From NCBI GenBank assembly GCA_964475115.1, contig CAYYVJ010000079.1:1-9204 (forward strand): DNA of 9,204 nt. The letters run 5' to 3'. The notes under the pieces were generated by a model. The model saw nothing but the letters and a program-made list of their open reading frames with translations. It ran no database searches and was not told the DNA's origin. Source of the DNA: CAYYVJ01 sp964475115 (GTDB lineage: Bacteria > Bacillota > Clostridia > Lachnospirales > Lachnospiraceae). Shown piece after piece: positions 1-6,195 of the stretch. Numbering within the stretch: position 1 is the stretch's first letter; each line of letters starts with the position of its first letter. The position numbers were made by a program, and so were the translations under genes.

Positions 1-640
1 CTGGTTTTTGTTCTTTTCTTCTAATTAATTCTACACCACCTATAATATTGGACCATTGATCATTTCCACCCAACTGAAGGGTACAACCATAATCTTTATT
101 TAATTTCCAAAAGTCATAGGATTGCATAATCATATAATTAAATTCAAAGAAAGTAAGTCCTCTTTCCATTCTTTGTTTATAACTTTCAGCTGTTAACATT
201 CTATTAACTGAAAAATGGATACCAACCTCACGTAAAAACTCAACGTAATTTAAATCCAAAAGCCAATCTGCATTATTTGCTATAATTGCATTACCATCGT
301 TAAAATTAATAAACTTAGATAATTGCTCCTGAAATCTTTTTGCATTGTAATCGATGGTTTCACGAGTCATCATGGATCTCATATCTGACTTACCAGATGG
401 ATCACCTATCATAGTGGTACCACCTCCAAGTAAGGCAATTGGTTTATGACCTGCCTTTTGCATATGCATCATAGCCATTACAGTCAAGAAATGACCTGCT
501 GTCAGACTATCCGCAGTAGCATCAAAACCTATATAAAAGGTAACACTCTCCTTACCTAATATTTCCTTCAATTCATCTTGGTGCGTACATTGCTCTAAAA
601 ATCCTCTTTCAAGGAGTACATCATATACATTCTGTGACAT
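1..640 (-). CDS. tyrS: Tyrosyl-tRNA synthetase, N-terminal 213 codons (3' end outside window)
   Basis: Class I aminoacyl-tRNA synthetase that activates tyrosine with ATP and charges tRNA-Tyr in the cytoplasm. The reading frame is open from the ATG at 640 to the left edge, with no stop or frameshift. The protein begins MSQNVYDVLLERGF. The nucleotide-binding region reads GFDATADSLTAGHFL (about residues 38-52), followed by GDPSGKSDMR and the family block FEFNYMIMQSYDFW. The tyrosine/ATP-pocket motif LQLGGNDQW lies at 188-196. The C-terminal KMSKS loop and the tRNA-binding domain would lie outside the window. The usual DPTADSLHxGH is changed: Pro to Ala at 41 and the first His of HIGH to Thr at 47. 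The start is supported by GGAGG at 652-656, 11 bases upstream, a slightly long spacing. The gene has its own promoter at 685-713. The leader is too short for the T-box element that often controls tyrS in Firmicutes. Confidence 0.96.
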   Translation of the reverse strand, partial: MSQNVYDVLLERGFLEQCTHQDELKEILGKESVTFYIGFDATADSLTAGHFLTVMAMMHMQKAGHKPIALLGGGTTMIGDPSGKSDMRSMMTRETIDYNAKRFQEQLSKFINFNDGNAIIANNADWLLDLNYVEFLREVGIHFSVNRMLTAESYKQRMERGLTFFEFNYMIMQSYDFWKLNKDYGCTLQLGGNDQWSNIIGGVELIRRKEQKP

Positions 641-684
641 CTTAATTTTTTCCTCCCATTTCTCTTCTAGTCTAATTGTAATCA

Positions 685-713
685 ATGGTATCATAAGAAA
701 ATATCTTAATCAA
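685..713 (-). promoter_or_regulatory. Vegetative promoter of tyrS
   Basis: Read on the minus strand, a -35 box TTGATT (708-713) is followed by a 17-base spacer and a -10 box TACCAT (685-690). A TG one base before the -10 makes it an extended -10 promoter. Transcription would begin near 678, giving a leader of about 38 bases before the tyrS ATG. The boxes and spacing are seen directly; activity is inferred from similarity to the sigma-A consensus. Confidence 0.55.
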
Positions 714-749
714 GAGCTTTTTGTTCTGATAAAAGCTAACTTAAGACCG

Positions 750-1223
750 TTATGCCATTGTATCTTCTTCCAACTTGTCCCCATCCGCAGCAGTTGTTGC
801 CAAATAATCGCAGCGCTCGTTTTCTTCATGTCCATCATGCCCTCTTACCCAGACAAAAGTAACCTGATGTGGTTCCTTCGCTTTTAATAGTCTTTTCCAA
901 AGGTCTACATTTTTAACTTCTTCATTCTTTCCACGTTTCCAACCTTTTTTAATCCAGCCATCCAACCAGTTTTGATTAAAAGCATTGACAAGATATTGTG
1001 AATCAGAATACAGTTCCACTTTACAGGGTTTAATTAATGATTCTAGACCTTTAATAGCCGCCATTAATTCCATACGATTATTAGTAGTTTTTTTATAGCC
1101 ACCTGAAAGTTCTCTTTTATGCAGCTCCCCTTTTTCGTCCAAATAAGTAAGTATGGTACCATATCCTCCTGGTCCGTTTGGATTTCCTCTCGCAGCTCCA
1201 TCTGTATAAATTTTTACATCCAT
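750..1223 (-). CDS. rnhA: Ribonuclease HI
   Basis: Cytoplasmic endonuclease that cuts the RNA strand of RNA-DNA hybrids, removing R-loops and helping with primer removal. The whole 157-residue protein is one RNase H fold, close to the 155 residues of the E. coli enzyme. All active-site residues are present: D8 (in TDGAARGNP), E52 (in NRMELMAAI), D74 (in YSDSQYLV), H129 (in RGHDGH) and D139 (in NERCDYLA). The basic, Trp-rich handle region is also recognisable (GWIKKGWKRG, about 89-98), so this is the classical HI type and not a handle-less variant. The ATG at 1223 has AGGAG at 1231-1235 with seven bases between. That site overlaps the stop codon of the MutS-like gene, so the two are almost certainly co-transcribed and probably translationally coupled. 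Confidence 0.97.
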   Translation of the reverse strand: MDVKIYTDGAARGNPNGPGGYGTILTYLDEKGELHKRELSGGYKKTTNNRMELMAAIKGLESLIKPCKVELYSDSQYLVNAFNQNWLDGWIKKGWKRGKNEEVKNVDLWKRLLKAKEPHQVTFVWVRGHDGHEENERCDYLATTAADGDKLEEDTMA

Positions 1224-1230
1224 TTTCCCA

Positions 1231-1235
1231 CTCCT
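1231..1235 (-). promoter_or_regulatory. Ribosome binding site of rnhA, overlapping the upstream stop codon
   Basis: AGGAG is read on the minus strand, seven bases before the rnhA ATG. It shares bases with the TAG stop (1234-1236) of the MutS-like gene, so ribosomes finishing that gene sit on the rnhA initiation site. This supports translational coupling. Confidence 0.75.
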
Positions 1236-2916
1236 ATAATGACCAAATACCTGTACCTAAAAAGTTTTCGGCACTCTTATTTGCATCTTCAATAATATAA
1301 TTCTCATATCCTAAAACACCAAGTAATTTAATGGCATTTCTTGATACTGCCCTGCCTGAGTACAGAACATAATCAAACTTAATATCATTTTCAACTACTT
1401 CTTCTTGAAAATGATAGTTTGAATACTGTTTCTCAAGCATATGAGTTAATTCAATATCATGAGTTGCCGCAAAGCACATGACATTTTCTCTAGAGAGACT
1501 CTTTAATATCTGCCCAGAAGCAGCAATTCTCTCTATGGTATTTGTACCTCGAAGCACTTCATCGATAAAGCATAGTATTGGGCTTTCTTCATTTACTTTA
1601 TCTAATATTCTTTTTAATGATTTAATTTCTACAATATAATAACTTTCATTACTCATCAAATCATCCCTTAAAGCCATGGAAGACATAATGGTAAAGTAAT
1701 TTGCCTTATAATGTCTTGTTAAAGATGTATATATTGTTTGAGATAATATTGCATTAATAGCAACCGTCTTTAAAAAGGTGGATTTTCCAGAAGCATTAGA
1801 GCCTGTAACAAGTACTCCTTGAGATTCTTCCAAACTATTTACGACTGGATTTTCAATTGCAGGATGATAGATATCTTTAAAAGAAATACTTATTTTTTTA
1901 TCTCCTATCATTTCCGGATAAGAATAATAGTCTAAGCTTTCTCTAAAAGATGCAACTGCTATACTACTTTCTAATTTACCAAGTACTTCTAGCAATCTTT
2001 CTACCACATCTCTTTTATTATTAAAGACCTTTAGCATACTATTAAATTTAATCAAATCGATATGAGTAATAATGCGTACATAATCCATTACTAAATCTAC
2101 TGGAGAACCTGACATACTATTTGTAGATAAATAAGCAGTTCCTTTTCTAAACATCAATAATTCTTTATATACTTCATTGATTTCATCTGTATATTCACTA
2201 ATTTCTTTTATATTCAGTTTATTTATGCTTTTTGAATAATTCAACATTTTTGCAATTTGTGCAAAACATGAAAAATAAGCCTCCACTCTACCTTTCAACT
2301 TATAATACTGAATAATATTATATGCTAATACAGCAATAAACAAAGGAGCACCTAACAGTGGGTAAATAAAAATAGTAAGAAATGAAATCAAGGTAGCCGC
2401 TAATGTAGAATAATGAACGCCATTACCAGTATTCTCTACGTCATGAAGTCGATTTATATATTCACTTACTGAAATACCTTTTACCCTTCCTATCTGAGCA
2501 AAAATCACCTGTAACTTAAGACGTAATTCTTCATGTGTACCAAAAAATTCTGCTAAAAAATTTCTTTCTTTAAGTACCTTGTCATCTAAGTGCGGGGTCC
2601 TTAAAATCATATATAAGTATTCTTCTCCAATAGAGGAATAGGTATTGTTCATTAACATAAAGATATGATCCATACTTAAGTCGTTCCAAGTAATATCATC
2701 AATCGCATTCGTAATTCCATCTTTATTTCGAAAATACTGAGATATTCTTTCAAATTCCTCATATTCGTATTCTCTTTCAGGTATTTGCCCCCATTGTTTC
2801 TTTGCTTTATAAAGAAAACTTCTTTTATTTTCTCGCTGGTTATAATAAAATTTTATAATTAAGAAAAGTAAAATTCCAAGAAATAAGTAAATGTATATAT
2901 CCGTATTTGTACCCAT
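1234..2916 (-). CDS. Membrane-anchored MutS-like ATPase (MutS domain V family), function unknown
   Basis: A 560-residue protein with a MutS-type ABC ATPase at its C-terminus but without the N-terminal mismatch-reading domain of true MutS, which is usually over 800 residues. One hydrophobic helix lies at about 7-24 and a hydrophobic pair at about 171-203, so the protein is predicted to sit in the membrane. The middle (about 205-345) resembles the MutS core/lever helices. The ATPase shows Walker A GSNASGKST (372-380), a MutS-like YYIVEIKSLKRIL segment (427-439), Walker B ILCFIDEVLRGTNT (447-460, with D452 and E453), and ATHDIELT (484-491) in the place of ATHYHELT. All catalytic elements look intact. 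The ATG at 2916 has only a weak GGTAGG site (2923-2928). A near-consensus promoter lies upstream, and rnhA follows after a 10-base gap. Membership of the MutS superfamily is secure; I do not know its substrate, and a role in mismatch repair should not be assumed. Confidence 0.88.
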   Translation of the reverse strand: MGTNTDIYIYLFLGILLFLIIKFYYNQRENKRSFLYKAKKQWGQIPEREYEYEEFERISQYFRNKDGITNAIDDITWNDLSMDHIFMLMNNTYSSIGEEYLYMILRTPHLDDKVLKERNFLAEFFGTHEELRLKLQVIFAQIGRVKGISVSEYINRLHDVENTGNGVHYSTLAATLISFLTIFIYPLLGAPLFIAVLAYNIIQYYKLKGRVEAYFSCFAQIAKMLNYSKSINKLNIKEISEYTDEINEVYKELLMFRKGTAYLSTNSMSGSPVDLVMDYVRIITHIDLIKFNSMLKVFNNKRDVVERLLEVLGKLESSIAVASFRESLDYYSYPEMIGDKKISISFKDIYHPAIENPVVNSLEESQGVLVTGSNASGKSTFLKTVAINAILSQTIYTSLTRHYKANYFTIMSSMALRDDLMSNESYYIVEIKSLKRILDKVNEESPILCFIDEVLRGTNTIERIAASGQILKSLSRENVMCFAATHDIELTHMLEKQYSNYHFQEEVVENDIKFDYVLYSGRAVSRNAIKLLGVLGYENYIIEDANKSAENFLGTGIWSL

Positions 2917-2987
2917 ATCTAACCTACCATCCGGAGCTTATGCACCTTTTTTTAGACCAAAGCATTGCTTATGCTGTCACCCATAAG

Positions 2988-3016
2988 AGTATACTCTAAA
3001 TTTTGAATAAAGACAA
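2988..3016 (-). promoter_or_regulatory. Vegetative promoter of the MutS-like gene-rnhA unit
   Basis: On the minus strand, -35 TTGTCT (3011-3016), a 17-base spacer and -10 TATACT (2988-2993) closely match the sigma-A consensus. Transcription would start near 2981 and leave a leader of about 65 bases. It lies just downstream of the permease terminator, so the two-gene unit appears to be transcribed independently. Confidence 0.65.
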
Positions 3017-3030
3017 TATTTTTTAACTAC

Positions 3031-3079
3031 AAAAGACCCCCTTTCGTTAGATTTTCCTCTAACAAAAGGGGGGGCTTTT
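3031..3079 (-). terminator. Intrinsic terminator after the purine permease
   Basis: A long inverted repeat has arms at 3031-3051 and 3058-3079 around a six-base loop. The stem includes a run of five G-C pairs, a G-U pair possible only in the minus-strand RNA, and one small bulge. In the minus-strand RNA the stem closes with A-U pairs and ends in CUUUUG. It sits 24 bases past the permease stop codon. The plus-strand RNA would also form most of the stem and end in five U, so it may work in both directions. Confidence 0.9.
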
Positions 3080-3102
3080 TGATTCTTCTATATTCTTCTC
3101 TA

Positions 3103-4467
3103 TTAGATTTGCGCTAATAAAATGAAATTTAAAATAAATAATATTGTAGATATCCATAAAACAGCGTTTAATTCTTTTGCTCTACCTTTTATTACTTTAA
3201 TAATAACGTAGAAAATAAATCCAGCTGCAATACCATAAGAAATACTATAAGATAATCCCATAAAGATTGCTGCAAAGAACGCTGGGATCGCATCTTCTAA
3301 TTCAGTCCAGTTAATATCTTTGAAAGAAGAAAGCATCATGATACCAACAGCTATTAATGCTGGTGATGTAGCTTGTGCTGGTACTATGCTAACAATTGGT
3401 GCTAAAAATGCGCTTAAAGCAAATAGAATTGCAGTAACTACAGATGTTAAGCCAGTACGTCCACCCGCTCCGATACCCGCTGCACTTTCAACGAAAGTTG
3501 TAGTGTTAGATGTACCAAAGATAGCTCCAATTGAAGTTGCAATAGAGTCTGCAAATAATGCTTTATCCATTTTAGATTTAAATCCTGAACTTTCTTGAAG
3601 TGCTAATTCATCTGCGTCAGAGAAAATTCCAGTTTTTCTTCCAGTTCCAATAAAAGTACCTATTGTATCAAAAGTATCTGATAAACTAAATGCAAAGATT
3701 GTCATAAGTACAAGTGGTATTTTAGAAGTGTCATCAAATAAAGAAAATAATCCTTCTTGTCCAAATGCTGCTCCAAAAGTTGTACCAAGTTCTGAAAAAG
3801 ATTGTCCAATTCCTGATGTCGTACCTAAAGCAGAAAGATTAGTTACTCCAAAAGGAATACCAATAATAGTTGTTCCAATGATTCCAATTAGAATTGCACC
3901 TTTTACTTTTAAAACTAATAAGATAACTGTTAATACAATACCAATTATAGTTAAAATACGACCTTTATCATTAAAATAGGCAAGAGAAGGTACTCCCGCT
4001 GAAAATTCAATTAAACCTACATTCAACAAACCTATATATGCTATAAAAATACCAATACCGCCTCCGATAGCATTTTGTAAGCTTTCAGGGATTGCATTAA
4101 TGATTAACTTACGTACTTTTGTTACCGTAATAAGTACATTAATTAAACCACAAAGAAATACCATTCCTAGCGCTTGTTGCCATGTGAATCCTAGCGTAAA
4201 ACATACGGTATAAGTAAAGAAAGCATTTAATCCCATACCTGGTGCTTGAGCGTAAGGAACATTTGCGAATAGTCCCATTACTAAAGTTCCTGCAATAGAT
4301 GCAATAATAGTTGCTAAAAATACTGCTCCATAAGGCATTCCTGTTTGTGACAACATTTGTGGATTAACAAGAATAATATAAGCCATTGCAAAAAATGTTG
4401 TAACACCTGCTACGATCTCTGTAGAAACTGTAGTACCATTTTCTTTCAGTTTAAAAAATTTTTCCAT
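3103..4467 (-). CDS. NCS2-family purine (guanine/hypoxanthine/adenine) permease, AzgA/PbuG type
   Basis: Cytoplasmic-membrane transporter that probably imports purine bases with a cation. The 454-residue protein is hydrophobic throughout, with roughly 12-14 membrane segments, as expected for the UraA-like NCS2 fold. Diagnostic AzgA-branch motifs are APGMGLNAFF (75-84), the substrate-site helix DTFDTIGTF (264-272), and GTSNTTTFVESAAG (318-331) followed by GAGGRTG (334-340). The N-terminus, FFKLKENGTTVSTEIVAG, also fits PbuG and its relatives. The exact substrate (guanine, hypoxanthine, adenine or a mixture) cannot be read from sequence, so no symbol is given. The ATG at 4467 has AGGAG at 4476-4480 with an eight-base spacer. 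The gene stands alone between a promoter/terminator-rich leader and its own strong terminator. I see no purine-riboswitch core in the leader, although such genes are often controlled that way in Firmicutes. Confidence 0.93.
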   Translation of the reverse strand: MEKFFKLKENGTTVSTEIVAGVTTFFAMAYIILVNPQMLSQTGMPYGAVFLATIIASIAGTLVMGLFANVPYAQAPGMGLNAFFTYTVCFTLGFTWQQALGMVFLCGLINVLITVTKVRKLIINAIPESLQNAIGGGIGIFIAYIGLLNVGLIEFSAGVPSLAYFNDKGRILTIIGIVLTVILLVLKVKGAILIGIIGTTIIGIPFGVTNLSALGTTSGIGQSFSELGTTFGAAFGQEGLFSLFDDTSKIPLVLMTIFAFSLSDTFDTIGTFIGTGRKTGIFSDADELALQESSGFKSKMDKALFADSIATSIGAIFGTSNTTTFVESAAGIGAGGRTGLTSVVTAILFALSAFLAPIVSIVPAQATSPALIAVGIMMLSSFKDINWTELEDAIPAFFAAIFMGLSYSISYGIAAGFIFYVIIKVIKGRAKELNAVLWISTILFILNFILLAQI

Positions 4468-4509
4468 AGTAAAAACTCCTCTTCTTTATTTTTTAAATCT
4501 CATAAAGGT

Positions 4510-4537
4510 AAAAAAGCAAACCGAAGTCTGCCTTTTT
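4510..4537 (-). terminator. Terminator hairpin between spoIVA and the permease; possible leader attenuator
   Basis: In the minus-strand RNA a 12-base-pair stem (arms 4526-4537 and 4510-4521) is closed by a UUCG tetraloop on a C-G pair and ends in six U. Two of its pairs are G-U in minus-strand RNA but would be A-C mismatches in plus-strand RNA, so it is built for minus-strand transcripts. It lies 111 bases beyond the spoIVA stop and 42 bases before the permease start, but downstream of the best permease promoter. It may terminate spoIVA, attenuate the permease, or do both. Confidence 0.8.
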
Positions 4538-4550
4538 ATTAGACTAATAT

Positions 4551-4579
4551 ATATTAATATATTTTTACACTTTAATCAA
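4551..4579 (-). promoter_or_regulatory. Probable promoter of the purine permease
   Basis: On the minus strand, -35 TTGATT (4574-4579), a 17-base spacer and -10 TAATAT (4551-4556) lie in very AT-rich sequence. The predicted start is near 4544, leaving a leader of about 77 bases that contains the terminator hairpin at 4510-4537. The -10 region overlaps a 14-base perfect palindrome (4549-4562), which may be no more than AT-richness. Chance matches are easy in such sequence, so confidence is moderate. Confidence 0.45.
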
Positions 4580-4582
4580 CTA

Positions 4583-4605
4583 AAACTTAAAGAATTTTTA
4601 AGTTT
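4583..4605. repeat. AT-rich perfect inverted repeat downstream of spoIVA
   Basis: The nine-base arms AAACTTAAA and TTTAAGTTT flank a five-base loop. It starts 44 bases beyond the spoIVA stop codon and is followed on the minus strand by only a short T run. It could be a weak first terminator for spoIVA or an RNA 3'-end stabiliser. With one G-C pair in the stem, a terminator role is doubtful. Confidence 0.35.
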
Positions 4606-4648
4606 CTTAAATTTCTATATCTTTTGTATAATATTTTTATGTTATTCC

Positions 4649-6124
4649 TTAAATAATGATGCAAATTAACCCACCATTACTATCGTTCATAACTTTTTGC
4701 AGTGTATCCTGTAATTTAATTTGACTATCCTCAGGTATTGTATTGATTTTTGAGCGAATCCCATCATCTACAATCTGTTCAATTGATTTTCCAAAAATAT
4801 TCGTATTCCATATTCCATCTTCAGATTTTGCAGCATTTTCTTTAATATATATCTTTAAATTTTCTGCTTGTTGTTCGCTTCCTACAATAGGCGCAATTTC
4901 TGTCTGAATATTAGCTCTTATTAAATGTACAGAAGGTGCCTCAGCATTAATTTTAACTCCATACTTATTTCCATGTTTGATTACTTCTGGTTCTGCAAGC
5001 CGAATCTCATCACGTCTAGGAGCAACTACCCCATATCCTTTCATGCGTACTGCTTCCATTGCACTATTTACTTTATCATATTCGTTTTTCTTACTGGATA
5101 AATCCTGTATTGTTTTTACCAATGCATACTCACCATCGATTTTTGAATCTGTCATCTCACTTAACATCTGATAATAATAAACAGGATCTATTTCAACTGA
5201 TGTAGCTACACTACCACTAGACATATCAATTCGGTTAACTTTTACATTTTTTATGTATTCACTATCTACTTGAAGAGTTTCTGGAGAAACCTCTTTGATA
5301 AAGGAAATTTTCTTTACTATTTGCTTCATTCCTTGAACCAAATCTTCCTTAATTGGGTGTTTTGTAGGAAGTATCTCTGCCCACTTAGGCATAAAAAAGT
5401 CAATCTCAGTAACAGGAAATTCTTTTAATACTTTTTCCATTATTCTATTTATATCTTCTTTTTTTAACTGTTGACAATTTACAGGAACTACAGAAACACC
5501 ATGTTTTTCTTCCATGCCTTTTCCTAACAAAATAGTTTCATTAGAATAAGGTTTTTCTGAATTAAGTAAGATAATAAATGGTTTTCCAATCTTCTTTAAT
5601 TCTTTCACTGTTCTCTCTTCAGCTTGAATGTAATTTTCTCTGTTAAGTTCTCCAAAACTTCCATCTGTGGTCACTACAAATCCGATAGTAGAATGATCTT
5701 TAATAACTTTTTTTGTACCAATTTCTGCAGCTTGAGTGAATGGAATTTCATAGTCAAACCATGGGGTTTTAACCATCCTTTCAGCCTCATTTTCAATATG
5801 ACCGGTGGCACCTTCCACCATATAGCCAACACAATCTATCAATCGTACACTTGCTTCAATATCCTCGGATACTTTAACCAATGCCGCCTCTTTAGGTATA
5901 AACTTAGGTTCTGTTGTCATTATTGTTTTACCAGCAGCACTTTGAGGTAATTCATCCTTTGCTCTTTCTCTTACATATTCATCTTCCATCCCAGGTATTA
6001 CAAGTAAGTCCATAAATCGTTTTATAAAAGTGGATTTGCCTGTGCGAACTGGACCAACCACTCCTATGTAAATTTCTCCTCCAGTACGGGCCTTTATATC
6101 GTTATATACGTTAAAATTGTCCAC
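4649..6124 (-). CDS. spoIVA: Stage IV sporulation protein A, spore-coat morphogenetic ATPase
   Basis: Made in the mother cell, SpoIVA hydrolyses ATP and polymerises on the outer forespore membrane to form the basement layer on which the coat is built; it is also needed for cortex formation. The protein is 491 residues, against 492 in Bacillus subtilis. Walker A is GPVRTGKST (24-32), with K30 at the same number as the lysine studied in B. subtilis. The threonine pair at T70/T71 and the Walker B aspartate D97 (RLIDCVGYM) are also in register. The C-terminus ends in the hydrophobic GGLICIII, the region linked in B. subtilis to the membrane-surface anchor SpoVM. The start is GTG (6122-6124), preceded by an AGGAGG site. 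The gene lies after gpsA, a conserved arrangement in spore formers, and has its own sigma-E-like promoter. It looks intact. Confidence 0.97.
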   Translation of the reverse strand: MDNFNVYNDIKARTGGEIYIGVVGPVRTGKSTFIKRFMDLLVIPGMEDEYVRERAKDELPQSAAGKTIMTTEPKFIPKEAALVKVSEDIEASVRLIDCVGYMVEGATGHIENEAERMVKTPWFDYEIPFTQAAEIGTKKVIKDHSTIGFVVTTDGSFGELNRENYIQAEERTVKELKKIGKPFIILLNSEKPYSNETILLGKGMEEKHGVSVVPVNCQQLKKEDINRIMEKVLKEFPVTEIDFFMPKWAEILPTKHPIKEDLVQGMKQIVKKISFIKEVSPETLQVDSEYIKNVKVNRIDMSSGSVATSVEIDPVYYYQMLSEMTDSKIDGEYALVKTIQDLSSKKNEYDKVNSAMEAVRMKGYGVVAPRRDEIRLAEPEVIKHGNKYGVKINAEAPSVHLIRANIQTEIAPIVGSEQQAENLKIYIKENAAKSEDGIWNTNIFGKSIEQIVDDGIRSKINTIPEDSQIKLQDTLQKVMNDSNGGLICIII

Positions 6125-6132
6125 AAAAATCC

Positions 6133-6138
6133 CCTCCT
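6133..6138 (-). promoter_or_regulatory. Ribosome binding site fixing the GTG start of spoIVA
   Basis: AGGAGG is read on the minus strand, eight bases before the GTG at 6122-6124. This strong, well-spaced site supports initiation at GTG (protein start MDNFNVYN), which also gives the family's normal length and Walker A numbering. Confidence 0.85.
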
Positions 6139-6140
6139 GC

Positions 6141-6157
6141 TATTCTATTGTAGAATA
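6141..6157. repeat. Perfect inverted repeat at the predicted spoIVA transcription start
   Basis: The seven-base arms TATTCTA and TAGAATA surround a three-base spacer. It overlaps the downstream end of the -10 box and the expected start point (about 6147). It could be an operator for a DNA-binding protein or a small 5' hairpin in the mRNA. It has no T run that would make it a terminator. Confidence 0.5.
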
Positions 6158-6182
6158 TATGCAAAAGGGGAATAAACTATGC
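6154..6182 (-). promoter_or_regulatory. Sigma-E-like sporulation promoter of spoIVA
   Basis: On the minus strand, GCATAGT (6176-6182) is followed by a 14-base spacer and CATATATT (6154-6161). The B. subtilis sigma-E consensus is about kmATATt, 14 bases, then CATACAmT, so the -35 matches at six of seven positions and the -10 at six of eight. The predicted start is near 6147, about 23 bases before the GTG codon. SpoIVA is a known sigma-E target in B. subtilis, which makes the match more credible. Activity here is inferred. Confidence 0.6.
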
Positions 6183-6195
6183 AATCATACTTTAT

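Noticed and set aside
715..737. Inverted repeat AGCTTTT / AAAAGCT after rnhA as a terminator.
   Set aside because: The stem is only seven mostly A-T pairs, the loop is nine bases, and no T run follows on either strand. It also touches the edge of the tyrS promoter.
2950..2985. Ten-codon mini-ORF (MGDSISNALV) in the leader of the MutS-like gene, as a regulatory leader peptide.
   Set aside because: Its ATG falls at or before the predicted transcription start and has no ribosome binding site. The nearby AGCAT/ATGCT hairpin has no terminator tail.
3320..3979. Two plus-strand open frames (3320-3598 and 3728-3979) inside the permease gene.
   Set aside because: They lie antisense to a clearly recognised gene, have no family resemblance, and are rich in Pro/Ile/Val as expected for the reverse of a membrane protein.
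4517..4529. PurR PurBox-like sequence (CAAACCGAAGTCT) in the permease leader.
   Set aside because: It matches 10 of 13 consensus positions, but the shared CCGAA is simply the UUCG tetraloop and its closing pair read on the other strand, and no second inverted box is nearby.
4468..4648. Purine riboswitch upstream of the purine permease.
   Set aside because: Both strands lack the conserved core, including the GUUUCUACC-type loop and the matching P1 arms. Only the terminator hairpin is present.
5624..5950. Plus-strand open frame of 108 codons antisense to spoIVA.
   Set aside because: It is Phe/Cys/His-rich with no recognisable domain and no convincing ribosome binding site, and it lies wholly within the conserved ATPase part of SpoIVA.
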